From Golubevia sp. BC0850 (taxonomy: Eukaryota; Basidiomycota; Exobasidiomycetes; Golubeviales; Golubeviaceae), in the NCBI GenBank assembly GCA_012976225.1, contig JAAVVG010000006.1, forward strand, positions 992,001 to 1,056,000: 64,000 nt of DNA, written 5' to 3'. Below, piece by piece: positions 1-11,234 of the stretch. The stretch's first letter is position 1. Every line of letters starts with the position of its first letter. The notes beneath the pieces were generated by a model, which searched no databases, was not told where the DNA came from, and saw only the letters and a list, made by a program, of their open reading frames with translations. The translations under genes were made by a program, and so were the position numbers.

Positions 1-347
1 GAGAAAGAGAAACTCCGCCACCCTCGCACAAACCTATCCCTCAATCTACTTCTTCTTCTACCTTCTCTTCTCGTACTATCCTTTTTTACTCAATCCGTTT
101 CGAATCCACTTTTGCTCCCAAGATGCAAACAACTGTTCTTCGCACGCACCCACCCAACGCCCTTGTTCATCCTCCAAACACAACTCAGGTTTCAAACAAG
201 AGCATTCGTGACATTGTATTAGATATTGCAAAGAGAACAGAAAAAGAGGAAACAACTTCAATGATGACGATGGTTTTTATTTACAGCTCAACTCATTCCC
301 CAACCTTTCCTGAGAGAAAGACCTCAAACCCCTCGAAAACTTCCCCT
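1..347. other. 3' flank of the dioxygenase gene, no gene seen
   Basis: This edge stretch lies downstream of the stop codon of the minus-strand dioxygenase. Plus-strand reading starts at position 123 but runs into the antisense of the dioxygenase coding region, so it is treated as a chance frame. No RNA gene or repeat is recognised. Confidence 0.5.
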
Positions 348-1910
348 CTACTTCGCAGGTTTGCCTCCAGCCTTTCCAGAAAGTGGATTCCACTTAGATT
401 CATAACTAGCGTTCATATCGATTCCAACAGTGATATAACCAATTAAACCTTGAGAGACGACTCCACCAAGAGGTTCAACTTCAAAAGTAGGTTGATGACC
501 ATTGGCGTGAGATTCTTGATAGATTTTCAAAGAGTCATCCCAATTTCTCGTTCTACCTCTTGAAGGACCCATTTTAAAAAGAGGGTTCAAGGAGTAAGGC
601 CAGATCTGAAAAAGGAGAGAAGATAAGGCGGAAGATGAAAGAGGATCAATTTCAGAGGCTCTTGAAACCAAAGCTCCAGACTGAGAGGCGAAAAGAGAGA
701 GAGAGACCTTCTTTACCTGCACACTCACCTTATCAACCTGTTCATTAATATGATCCTCCACAAAAAATTGACCAGTATGAGCCAATCTGCCTTCCAAGAA
801 AGTGTTATTTTCCAAAGTAGTCCATTCCGGGAAGATTTTGGTATGAACATGAGTTGCTCTTCCTTGATAGAAACCTGGGAAGATTGAAGTGAATTCTGCG
901 ACTCCATTGTTGTCTGTTGGTAAAGCACCTCTCAACCAAGTTTCTTCTTGAACCGTTCTTGGATACATGGAGAGGAGACCTTTTCTGGCACCCGTTGAAG
1001 CTGGTTCTTCATTGATCTTGTCTGGAGCTGGAACTGGATGACCGGCGTAATAACCTGTTGCATTTGCATGCCAAATATCTACTAAGACGTTTGGTACTGG
1101 TTCACAGGTGTTTACATCTATGACTCCTATGTTCATCATCTGGCCGGGGAGAGGGGAGAGGGGAGTGAAGGTCAGTTCTCTACCACCGCCTTCGACTCGA
1201 ATCAGAAACCTTTCTTATTGCTAGAGGAGAAAAAACTCACGAAAAGTAATCCTAGTTCCCATTCTGCAATGTTATTTCGAATAGGATGACCAGCAGAATG
1301 ATAGTAAGGACCTTCAGTAACTTCCGGAGCTGTCGGGAACGCAGGTCGAGAATGTCAAACCAGATGAAGAAGAAAGTCAGCTTTCCAATTCTCCAAATCT
1401 TGTCAAACCAGAATATTGGAATTGTTCCAACTCTTTCGCAAAAGTCGGTCTCTTCTCCAAAACTATCGAAGGGATTTCCTAAAACTCACCCAAAACACAA
1501 GTCTGATTCCTAATCCTACTTTCCATAACCGGATCACAACTCATCAACCTTTTACCTTCTTGCATTGCTTTGTCCACCTTGTCTGAACTTGAAAGTCCCA
1601 TGTCATCAAAGTAACCATCTACGAAAAGGTTTTTATGAGCTGTGGAATCTCCTCCTAAGACCTTTTGGGCGAAAGATCTTTTACGTTGGGCTGTGTAGGC
1701 TGCTACTGCTGGGGCACAGTGATAAGCTGAAGATTGTCTATCGAAGTAGGCCTGAACTTCTTCGGGTGTTTCTGGGCCGTGAGCTGGGAGAAAAAGAGAG
1801 GAATGAGTGGGTGAGGATAGGAGGATCGAGGAGGTTGGAGAAAAGGAAAAAGACTTACCTGAAACTAGAGTTGAGAGAAGAGTTAAGGTTGATAGAGCTG
1901 GAAGTAACAT
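348..1910 (-). CDS. Secreted intradiol ring-cleavage dioxygenase
   Basis: Five exons (1859-1910, 1490-1783, 1241-1329, 717-1139, 348-605) splice into about 371 residues. The first 18 residues form a signal peptide (LLPALSTLTLLSTLVSG), so the enzyme probably acts outside the cell. The core is an intradiol dioxygenase: TEGPYYHSAGHPIRNNIAEW, then GVIDVNTCEPVPNVLVDIWH, then GYYAGH and RATHVHTKIF. In this family two Tyr and two His bind the Fe(III) that opens catechol-type rings; the GPYY/GYY tyrosines and the HVH pair fit those roles. The last intron is 111 nt and in frame, so unspliced reading hides it. The gene is divergent from the AhpD/lactonase fusion, and the pair suggests use of aromatic compounds. 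The exact substrate cannot be read from the sequence. Secreted intradiol dioxygenases of this kind are common in fungi. Confidence 0.88.
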
Positions 1911-2246
1911 GATAGGTGAGATGATAGTTGATGGATAGGATGAGATGGAACAGAAGAGAAGAAGGACAAGAACTGGAAGAAGAAGAAGTTCTCTCTTCCT
2001 CCTTTTAAAGGTCTTGCTTCAATCGATGTTGCTTGAATCTTGAGTTGGTTCCTATCATGTAAATCCGATTCAATCCAGCGGAAAATCATCGTTTTTGTAA
2101 GGAGCATTCTTGATTCGTCCGTCTCTGCCGTGGGCGGATGAAAGTTCTGGACCGAGGCAGTGTGAGCGTCTTCTCGACCACATCTTCTCTTTCTCTTCCT
2201 TCTCATCTTCCCATCCCATCCCATCCAATCCCATCAACGAACTATT
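1911..2246. promoter_or_regulatory. Shared bidirectional promoter of the aromatic-catabolism pair
   Basis: These 336 bases separate the start codons of two divergent genes, the dioxygenase and the AhpD/lactonase fusion, and must hold both promoters. A TATA-like CTTTAAAAGG reads on the minus strand at 2001-2010, about 90 bases before the dioxygenase start. The CT-rich stretch at 2170-2240 is a probable leader of the plus-strand gene. No known operator is recognised. Confidence 0.55.
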
Positions 2247-3804
2247 ATGCCGAGAGTACCTTATCGATATCCAGCAGCAGGTAGCGATTCAATCGCGGAT
2301 GCTATCAGACAAAGAAGAGGTGAAAGAGGTTTAACCCCTTTAGATGGAATGTTACTCAATTCACCTCAATTCGCCAATGGTTGGAATTCTCTACTAGGTG
2401 CCGTAAGAACTGGAATGTCTTTAAAAGATGATTTAAGAGAAGCCATGGTGAGTCACTGACTGCACTCATCTTCACTCATCCACTTATCTTCCTTCGTTCT
2501 GATGATTCTCTCCCTTCTTTACTCCCTCACAGATTCTCCGCGTAGCCGTTCACAACCAAGCTTCTTTCGAATGGATTCAACATGAAAAAATTGGACGTCA
2601 AGCAGGTTTGACGACTCCTCAATTATCCTCAATCGGAAACCTATCTCTAAACCTATCTCATTCAAGTTCTCAGAACTGTGGATTAAGACCTTCGATCCTC
2701 TCAGCTTTGAAATTCACAGATGCTTTAACTACAAGAATTAAAGTTCCGGATTCGATTTTCTCAGAATTGAAAGAAGAATTCCTCAAAGAAGGTTCTTCAG
2801 AGAAAGAAGCAGAGAACAAGATGGTAGAAGTAACAGCGACGATTTCAACTTATAATATGGTTTCTAGATTCTTAGTAGCTTTAGATATCGATGATAGATC
2901 TCAAGATCCAGTTCCAATTCCTCAATCTGAGAATCACACAATCTCTCAAATTGGAGGTTTATTAGGTGGTTCGAATCAAAAAGAAGAAGAAAGAGGTTTA
3001 GTTCAGTTAATCGATGGAAATACTTTATCTACTAGGGTCTATTTCAACTCCAATACATCCCCTTGGATTTTATGTGTGAATTCTTTATTGACGAATTTAC
3101 ACATGTGGGATTTAGCTCTACCATCTTTAAGATCGAAATACAATGTTATACTTTATGATCAACGTGGACATGGATTATCTTCGGTTCCAAAAGAAGGTTC
3201 TAATATGCATCAATTAGCAGATGATGCTGCTTCCATCTTAGATGCTCTAGGGATCTCAAAATTACATTCAATCATTGGAGTCTCTCAAGGTGGTGCCACA
3301 GCATTATCATTTGCAATCAGACACTCAGATCGAACCGCAAGAGTTATAGCTTGTGATACCCAACCTTCAAGTCCAGAAGCTAATGTGAAAGCTTGGGATG
3401 ATAGAATTCAACTTGCAAAAGATTCAGGGATGAAGGGATTGGCTAATGTTACTGTTCCTAGATGGTTTGGAAATGGTTCCATCGCAACTGATAGTTTGAA
3501 AGAAGAATTGAACTTACAGGTTTCTAATACCAAGTTGGAAGGGTTCATAGTTGGTGCTAGAGCTCTTCAAAATTATGATCTGTTTAAAGATGGTTTGATT
3601 GAAAGTTTACAAACAAAAGGTTTCAAGAGTCTTTTGATCGCTGGTGAAATGGATGGGAAATTACCTGAAGGTTTGGAGAATTTGAAGGATCAAGTTGGAA
3701 GTGAGGATTGTGAATTTAGTAGGATTCAGAAAGCTGGTCATTTACCTATGTGTGATAACCCGAGGGAATGGGAAAGGGTCGTCATGGATTGGTTGAACAA
3801 GTGA
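2247..3804 (+). CDS. AhpD/CMD-like domain fused to 3-oxoadipate enol-lactonase-like hydrolase
   Basis: Two exons (2247-2447 and 2533-3804) give about 490 residues. Residues 1-190 are an AhpD/carboxymuconolactone-decarboxylase-like helical domain: FANGWNSLLGAVRTGMSLKD, then ILRVAVHNQASFEWIQHEKI, then a helical stretch ending TISTYNMVSRFLVALDID. It lacks the CxxC pair of bacterial AhpD. Residues 225-490 are an alpha/beta hydrolase close to 3-oxoadipate enol-lactonase: YDQRGHGLSS, the nucleophile elbow GVSQGG, an Asp at AGEMDG and the catalytic His in AGHLPMCDNP. The two activities would be consecutive steps late in the beta-ketoadipate pathway. Bacterial PcaL fuses the same two activities in the opposite order. 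Whether the N-terminal domain still decarboxylates is not shown. No targeting signal is seen, so it is probably cytosolic. Confidence 0.82.
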
Positions 3805-4238
3805 GAAGCGGGTGAGCGATGTAATCGGCACAGCGTAGAACAAACAAATAGAAACTTTATGTTCGAGCTTCAAATTTCTGGGTTTTAGCTATTCAGCCTA
3901 TTCTCCCTGTCCTTCGCCCTATGGTTTGAAGATCTGTTCCACTCTGTCTCTTTTGCTTCCACTGCGCTCGCTCTCGTGAAGTCGTCAAACCACTAGCAAA
4001 ATGCAACAGCAGACCAATAGACAGATGAATCGATTGATTGATTGTAGTAGAGTAGACGAAAGAGAAGTCTAATTCTGAAAGTTCGATACAAAAACAGGAA
4101 CGGGCATACGATAGAAGGAGCAAAATGGAAAGGGGAGAATGTCTTTGAGTATTAGGGAAAGAAAGGGAAAGAAAAAGCGGAGGGGTATCTCTTGAAGGTG
4201 GGATTGATGAAGACAGAAGCTAGAAGAATCTCGATAAT
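3805..4238. other. Convergent 3' flanks, no gene seen
   Basis: This gap lies between the stop codons of the lactonase fusion (+) and the phospholipase D gene (-), so it holds two 3' untranslated regions. I see no further gene, repeat or RNA structure. Confidence 0.5.
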
Positions 4239-7200
4239 CTACAGGTAGATCGGCAAAGTCGTGTCGTTGACTTCGATACCTCTAGATCCCTTGGCGAGAT
4301 TCTCTTCTTCTAGGAAATGAAGAGGTAAGTTCACGAGACTTCCCTTGACGCTACCTAGTCTTTGCTTGATCCATTGAAGATCCATAGACATGTCAGCGAC
4401 ATGACCGGTCTTGATAGGTGGCTTTGGGAAGAATGAATCGTAATCCTTCCAGTTCTTGACCTTGTTCGAAGGAACAACTCTGAAAATTTCATCGTAGACT
4501 TCGGTGTTGTGGTCAGCTTGCTGCTTCCACTGCGAAATAGAACAAGAAAGATCGAGAAAGTGTCAGGAGGTATTCCAGTCAAATCGAATCTCGACTCCAA
4601 GTCGCGACGACTTCCTGCTTCTCTGCACTCACCATCTTCTCGACCTCATCGCTCAATGGATCTTCCACCAACTTCTCGTATTCATCCTCGATCTCAACAC
4701 TGTAGGACACGGCAGAGCGTCAAGGGTCAGTAGATTGACTGATTTTGAGAAAGAGAGATCTGAAACTCACCTTGGATTAGGATGAGGAGCCGGTCTCATA
4801 GCAGCAGTAGGATAGTTCTTTGAGGTGTTGGGGGTGCACTCTTGAGGATCGATCAGACCGAGATGTTGTCTCCAGAGGTGTCTTCTGAAAGAGGCCGCGA
4901 ACTTGGAAGCTAAGTACTTCTCTCCATTCATCTTAGACTCGAAAAGGTCTCGATCTTCGATGACCACTGCGACCTCTGAGTCACCATCCCCCTTCTGTGA
5001 ACGGTCGTTGAGGTTGGCTGATCCAATTAACACTGTTCGATCATCTACAATCATCAACTTGGAATGAATGTAGGTTTCCTGAGGAGGAGAAGAGAGAGAG
5101 AGGGGGCGACGTCAGGACCTTTTGACACTTTTGAAAGATCTCATCTTCCTACTCAGCTACCGCAGAAAATTCGCAGACCTCCTCAATTCTTCGGAGAACT
5201 CACTTCAGTAACGTAAGCCGCTTTCTCAGATTCTTCACTTCCATACCAAGGCTCATCCTTGGTGTCGGGCTGGCCATGAAGAATGTTCGAAGAAATAGAA
5301 TCACGAACGTTGTAATCGTCACGAGGAGCGGCTTGTTCTGCAAACGAAACAGGAGAATAAGGAGAACTTTGATTAGAGATTGCGATCGACCAAAGCACTC
5401 GACCAACAGACAACTACTCACGGAACTTGTTGATGATTTCTCTAGCTTCCTCCTCGCTGCTAGGCATAACCACCTCTTCAACCTTGGGAGGTTTCTTCTT
5501 TCCCTCTGAATCCAACTCTTCGCCCCCTTGAACAGGAACCTTGATAGCAACTTTCTGTCCACTGACATAGCCTTGATCTCCCAAGAATAATCTAGCACTA
5601 GCAACTTCAGCTTGATGATACGTAACTCCAGAAGTCTCTTCCATTTTCTTGATCATTTCAGGATCGTTATTAAGACGATCATAACCTCTTAGATGATAGA
5701 AACTGATGTATTCGTTAGGATCAACTCCAGCTTCTTCTACCATTTCAAAGATAGATTTTCCACCTCTATTAATCGATTTGTATTGATAAGCCATGATGCA
5801 TCTAATTCCAGCAGCTTCTGGAAGCTCTCCAGAGAAACAAGGGATGGTAGGGATAATCACCACAATCTTGAATTTCCTACCATCCTTAGCAGCTGATAAG
5901 ATCCTTTCAACCAAAGCTGCTCCAATAACGTTAACCACTTTCCCATCCTTTTGAGTGGAAGTAATGAAGAATTGATTCTCGATGTAGATGTAATGGTTTG
6001 CAGTTCTAATCAATTCGATGTAGGCATTTTGAATCGATTGTTCCTTGAGGATTCCTGACGACCAATCTGCTGAGGAACGACAAACCTGGACTGCCATTTG
6101 ACCTGCGTTTGGCGAATGGTTTCCGTGAGATGGATCTTCAGTTCTGTGATCTGGATGCCATGGATGAAGGAATTTTTCTCCTTTGGCGTGGAAGTAAGCT
6201 GTGTGAGGATGACGCTTGACTGAGTCGAAAGAATCGTGGACATCGTCTGCAGGATCAGCTCCGTGAGGGAAGGCTAGCAAATTGTAGTCCTTGTCTCCAC
6301 GGTACTTGAACTAAAGTGACAATTCAGAAGGGATAGAAGGAATGAAATCAGAGGACGGCGGCGTGGGGAGATGGGTAAAGAGATTCAATCTTCATCGATA
6401 CTCACTCTCTTGACGAAGTTCCACCTCTCAACGAAGTGGTGAGCTGATTACGAGGAAGGAGAATGAGATAATGAAATCAGCGCTTTGGTCAAGAGTTGAG
6501 CTTCATCTCGCTCTTCTCCAAAACGTCAAACTCACCAACATCGAGAACCGAAGGACCTCTCATCGTGATATGAACATCATGCCAAGGCATCTAAAGAGGA
6601 GAAAGAAAGGAGTATGAGATCAAGACATCAGCAAAGGTCGATCCGACTTTCAAGAATAAACGAACTTCCCTCCGCCCGCTTTCATCTCCGACCATACTCA
6701 CTCTCCCAACTTCTAATTTACTCTGTTGATTACTCATGAAGTCATCCACTTTCTGGAAGTCTTCTATCCTAGCATTGTTATAATCCTGTCCTGGAAAGAC
6801 AGTTCTCTCAAATTCAGTGGGATGACAATCACTAAAAGGATGACTTTGAGTATCCCATCTACCGAAGCAGATATCCAATCCTCCAATACAAGCACGTTCG
6901 TTGTCTACACAAACTAGCTTTTCGTGATGAGACCAGAAGAGAGTGACTTCTCCACCCAAATGATCCGGGTGACGGAAACATTTGATGTTAGGATGGAGGC
7001 CTTCTAGGTGATGTTTGGTGTGAGCTGAAGACATTGTCATTGTTTGAGTGACTTCTTTGTAGACTATGAGGAGGGAGGAAGGGAGGGGAGGAGATGGAGA
7101 AGGAGACCGATTAACAAGAGGCAACAAAGGAACTAGGAATGATAGCAAACTATCCATTTCCTTGTCCCGAGAAACGTCTTGACAGAGAAACAAGAAATTC

Positions 7201-8165
7201 GCAAAATTCTTTCTCAAAAACTTCTTATCGGAAACCAGTCCCGAGGAAAGTGAAACTTCCAAAGATCCTCACCGATGACATAGATCTTGACACCTTGTTC
7301 TGCCTTTCTCTTCAAGATTCGATCTAATCTCCATTCTGGGAAGAGAGCTGGAGGTCTACGCAGGTAGAGTTCGGCTGTTGGAAGGTAGGGAGGGAAGGAT
7401 GAAAGATTAGGAATTGAGTGTTAAGGATCCTCAGAACTCATCTCTTGAGAGTAACTCACGAGTCAACCACCAATCGAGAATCTGAAATACCACAAGTTTT
7501 GATAGTGTAGAAAATCAAGCAGTGTCAGAACTGTCATTCTTGGAGAACTTCTTTCTCAAACCGGCGGGCTGGTTTTGAATGTTCTAGTTCCAACTTTCTC
7601 GAGCTCTCTTCTCCTCCTCTCATTCCAATGTGATCTCGAATGGTCTACTCACAAAGATGCATTCCTTAGCTTCCTCCAACATTTCACTCAAAGCCCAGAA
7701 GTAATCATGACCATCTGAATACCATTTAGCAGTATTATTCTCTCTTTGATCAGAGAAGGATCTGAATCTATGAGAATCACAAATGGATTGACGTAGTTCG
7801 TCTTGTTCTTTCTCGTGTTTCTCGTCGTGCTGGTGGAAATTGGGAGGGAGTGAGATGGAGAGTAATTAGTTGTAGTTGGAGGAGGATTGATAGGTGAATC
7901 CGAAGCTTGCTTTGGAAAGGAAAGTGGTGACTAACTCTGTGATTCGGGTTTAAAGTTGAGGCAAAGGTCACAGCGAGTCGATCCTGTGAGGAACAGATGG
8001 GAGAGATAAGAGAAAGAGGATGAGGATTGGGATTGGCAGCCAAAGCGGAAGAAGTGCAAGACTGCAAGGTGCTGTGTGTCTCCCCTTGGATTTGATTCTT
8101 ACCATTGACTCTTTGATCTTCTCTGGATTCTGAATGTGTTTCTTCAAAGTATCTCCGATTCCCAT
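4239..8165 (-). CDS. Phospholipase D (two HKD motifs, no PX/PH domain)
   Basis: A multi-exon gene starting MGIGDTLKKHIQNPEKIKES at 8165 and ending LPIYL at 4239. Both catalytic HxKxxxxD motifs are visible. The first is HHEKLVCVDNERACIGGLD (around 6880-6930), followed by CFGRWDTQSHPF. The second is ETYIHSKLMIVDD (around 5035-5075), followed by RTVLIGSANLNDRSQKGDGD. The stretch around 7690-7790 gives HRFRSFSDQRENNTAKWYSD and DGHDYFWALSEMLEEAKECI, typical of the fungal PLD N-terminus. The enzyme hydrolyses phosphatidylcholine-type lipids to phosphatidic acid. The short lead-in leaves no room for the PX and PH domains of Spo14-type enzymes, so this is the shorter class, where membrane binding must come from elsewhere. 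The first exon ends right after ESM, at a GTAAGA donor. Exon borders in the middle were not all fixed. Confidence 0.88.
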
Positions 8166-8372
8166 CTTGACTTAAAATCTGTTGGTCGGTTGCAAGGTTG
8201 CGAGAGAAAATCAGAATTTTCAGGTGGAGTGAGTTGGCTTGCATTCTAGCTCGCCTCGTGGTCGTTGGCTCTTGCTTCAGCAGCAGACATTCGCTCCAGT
8301 GAAATGAACACAAAGAATTGATTAGAAAGGTAGGAAAAGATGAAGTTCAATTCGAAAAGAAGACTCATAAAT

Positions 8373-8850
8373 CAAATTCAAGCAAGGAAGTAACTTGAAG
8401 GATCGCCTGCTTGCTCCCAGCTCCATCCAATCTCTGACGATGATTTTCTTTCCTTTCCTGTTTTCTGTCTGCAATCATCTTTGCAATCGGAGATGAGAAC
8501 AACATTCCTCCAACTGATGGAATGGCTCCTCTTGTTTTGATGTGGTTGGTTTGGGGTACGTTGAGACGATTTGAGGTAGAGAAGTCGGCGACGTGACGTC
8601 GTGACATGACGACGGGCAATTCTGACAACCCCTGATCTACCCCTCTCTCACTCTCAGGTATCGGAGCTACTTTAGGTTGGCAGACAGCCTATGCCGTCAA
8701 TCCAGGTGAGTCTGTGTATTCTCTCGAGACTTCGGAGAGTTTCTTCTCGACGCGTCGACTTGTGCCAACTCTCCACCACTTCCTTGTTGAGGGAGAGGAT
8801 CAAGAGAGGTACACTATCTGCTGGAACTGGAAAAGATGTGAGGGAAGATG
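8373..8850 (+). pseudogene. Broken partial copy of the aquaporin gene
   Basis: Bases 8373-8782 match 29740-30150 of the aquaporin gene in the same orientation at roughly 90 percent or better. They cover the end of one intron, the exon encoding FAIGDKNNTPPTDGM..., the next intron and the exon with WQTAYAVNP. Bases 8783-8850 then match 31531-31601, downstream of the aquaporin gene, at about 85 percent. Introns are kept, so this arose by DNA copying, not from mRNA. The intron acceptor CTGCAG of the real gene is CTGCAA here, so the exon could not be spliced normally. There is no start, no pore-forming first half and no second half. It is a dead fragment inside the PLD upstream region. Confidence 0.85.
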
Positions 8851-8965
8851 AAATTCACTCAGCAAAAGGTCTTGCGAAAGTATCTTGAAATGGTACAACT
8901 TTCTTCGAGTGAGCTTCAGAATTATTCTGATGTATTGTTGACACATGATGTTGGCAGCCCGTATA

Positions 8966-8977
8966 CCCTAACCCTAA
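8966..8977. repeat. Two-unit telomere-like motif
   Basis: The sequence CCCTAACCCTAA is two units of the TTAGGG repeat used at many fungal telomeres. It lies 116 bases beyond the end of the aquaporin fragment. Two units may be chance; it is noted because interstitial telomere units often mark repaired breaks. Confidence 0.3.
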
Positions 8978-9138
8978 AAGAGGGGAGAAGAAACAGTTAT
9001 AATATTCAGAACTTAAGAGATTTCAGTAGGATGGCAGTAAAATACGTAAGAAGTACAAGGATATAAGAAACAAGGGGCGAAGAGAGGTAACCTGAGATGG
9101 AGCGAATCCTCGACATCATTCAAAGTCATTGAAACAAC

Positions 9139-9631
9139 TTATGGAGTGAGGTTTCCAGAGTTTCCTGAGGCGCTACCAAGTCCAAGGAGCGAGCCTACAC
9201 CGGCGAGTCCAGCACCAGCAGATCCAGCACCACTGAGAAAGGAAAAAAAGGGGGGGAGGTAGAGAAAAGTCAGAAGGGAGACTTCGTCTATGTTATTCAA
9301 GACTTTAATACTCACGCTCCACCTGCACCAGCCAATCCTAGAGAGAGGAGGGGAGAGGGAGAGGAAGAGAGAGGAAAAGACGACAGTCAGGCAACAGTGG
9401 GAAGGTCGCACTCATGAAATCTCCGTTCCCAATGCACTTACCTCCGTTTGAAGCTGATCCTGTAGCTCCGTTGTTGGCATTTCCTCCATTTCCTGAAGCG
9501 GAACCTCCGAAAGGAGCACCGATAGCTCCAGCGAGACCGGCGGCGGCGTTGCCTAGACCAGCTCCTCCTCCCAAGGCAGCTCCACCTCCGTTGCTGTTTT
9601 CGTGAGATAGAGAGAAGAAGAATAAGTGAAA

Positions 9632-9671
<40 letters not shown>

Positions 9672-10695
9672 AGAGGGAAAGTAAGGGAGGCGATGAACAA
9701 GACGTTAAGGATCAGGGGAGGAAGGCGACCTTTCTTCTGCTCTCGACCTTTTTGCACTCACGTTGAAGCAGAACCTCCATTACGCTCTTCTAGAGATCTT
9801 GGCAAGTTACCAGCGTTTCCGTTGGCACTTCCGAGTCCTAGCAAGCTTCCGACACCTTTGAGGAGAGAAGAGAGGAGGAAAGAGAAGAGAATTGGAGTCA
9901 GACAGCTGCTTGTCATGTCATCCCCTCACCCTCCCCTGCCAAATCCGTCTTTGGCTTCCTCTTTGATAACTGAACTTACCAGCTAATCCAGCACCAGCAT
10001 TACCGGCACCACTAGGAAAGGAAGGGGAGGGGAAGTTAGAGAAAAGTCAAAGGGAGACTTCGTCTAGTTTGTTTGGGATCTTAACACTTACGCTCCTCCA
10101 GCTCCTCCCAAACCTCCGTTGGAGGCACTGGAGGGGAAACAGAACGATAGTGGAGAAAAAGAAGAGAGAAGGAAGGCGAGGCAGGGGAGTCAGAACGAAG
10201 AACGACCTCGAGTCACCAGAGGTATTCCTCCTCTACTTCATTCTGTCACTCACCCTGCGTTGGCTCCGTTCTGGCTGTTGCCTCCGTTACCGTTTGCGAC
10301 ACCTCCGAATGGAGCAGCAAGAACACCAGCCAATCCAGCAGCTGAAAACATGATTCGATCATGAATCATAGGCAATGATTAGTATAGGTCATATAGATGG
10401 AGAAAGATGCGAAGGGAAAGGAAGGCTGAGACACTCACCAGCGTTTCCAGCTCCAGCTCCAGCTCCTAGACCGGCACCCCCTCCAGAACTAAGATGGTCA
10501 AAGCAACGAGAAGAACGAAAGAAAGGATGTTCAAAGAAGAGAGAGAGAGAGAGGAAAGAAAAGTAGGTGAGCAAGGGAAATCCAAACCAGGGGTGAGGCG
10601 ACGTCGACTTACGTGCTAGCACTACCACCGTTTGGGAGTGGGGCAGCAGCGACTAGACTGGCGAAAGCAGCAATGGCGATGATTGAGAATCTCAT
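9139..10695 (-). CDS. Secreted Gly/Ala-rich protein made of two tandem halves
   Basis: About nine short exons, nearly all ending in GTGAGT or GTAAGT donors. The start (10695) gives signal peptide MRFSIIAIAAFASLVAAAP and then LPNGGSAST. The mature chain is built of short Gly/Ala/Asn motifs: GGGAGLGAGAGAGNA, AAGLAGVLAAPFGG, SASNGGLGGAGGA, SGAGNAGAGLAG and VGSLLGLGSANGNAGNL. After a PRSLEER linker the series repeats: NGGSAST, NGGGAALGGGAGLG, LAGAIGAPFGG, LAGAGGA, SGAGSAGAGLAGVGSLLGLG, ending GNLTP at 9139. The exon ends match between halves (both copies break after NGGSAS-AC), so the gene doubled by tandem exon duplication. No enzyme domain is visible. A wall or extracellular-matrix protein is the natural guess but is inference. 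A TATA box lies about 100 bases upstream. Confidence 0.8.
9635..9668. repeat. (GA)17 microsatellite inside an intron
   Basis: A pure AG run of 34 bases lies in the intron between the two halves of the Gly/Ala-rich gene. On the coding (minus) strand it is a (TC)n run upstream of the acceptor, so it forms part of the pyrimidine tract. Confidence 0.9.
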
Positions 10696-10792
10696 TTGGA
10701 GGTTAGAAGAGTTGAGTTGAGAGAGAGTGTGTGAAGAAGAGGGAGAATAGTGGGTTGGTGGAGAGGGAAAAGTGTGGTCGTCTTACCCTCCC

Positions 10793-10798
10793 TTTATA
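10793..10798 (-). promoter_or_regulatory. TATA box of the Gly/Ala-rich gene
   Basis: On the minus strand the sequence reads GCTATAAAGGGAGG, a good TATA box 98 bases before the start codon at 10695. Its strength and position suggest an actively transcribed gene. Confidence 0.6.
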
Positions 10799-11234
10799 GC
10801 TTTTCGAGATGGATCTCGTCTCCTCTAAACAGTGTTCATGAGATCGATCATTTCAGTCTAGTTAGCTTTCAGCGGATATAATCCCTGATCGAACGATCAG
10901 TTCCCTCTAGGAGGTCACTTTAGCAGCAGCGAGTGATGCCGTCAGCCGTCAGGCCCTTTGTCCCCTTAAAATGTGGGGTTGCCCTTGCCCCTTGATACCA
11001 ATCAGAAGCTAGGACCGTAAAGATAAATACGTAATCTTGATCGTAACGAGATCTCGAGTCCCTCGTGGACACGGGAATCACAGAAACGCTTCGCCACCAA
11101 TTTGCTGGGAGATTCTACCTTCAAGCCCCTCCTGAAGGATTTCACAGGATGAGATCATATTAAAAGTGAAAGTTTAGGCGACGAAAGAATTATTTTAGAA
11201 TGAATACGAGGTTCTAAAAGCTTTGTTCGAGCTC

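Larger units (their letters stand above)
8166..9138. other. Intergenic region upstream of phospholipase D
   Basis: This gap lies between the PLD start (-) and the stop of the Gly/Ala-rich gene (-), so it should hold the PLD promoter. It contains the aquaporin-derived fragment (8373-8850) and a two-unit telomere-like motif (8966-8977), listed separately. Nothing else is recognised. Confidence 0.5.

Noticed and set aside
123-446. Plus-strand frame at the left edge
   Set aside because: It overlaps the antisense of the well-supported dioxygenase C-terminus and shows no domain, codon pattern or intron signals of its own.
8365-8628. Minus-strand frame of 87 codons beginning SELPVVMSRRHVADFSTS
   Set aside because: The same frame recurs at 29745-29996 only because both are antisense to the duplicated aquaporin segment.
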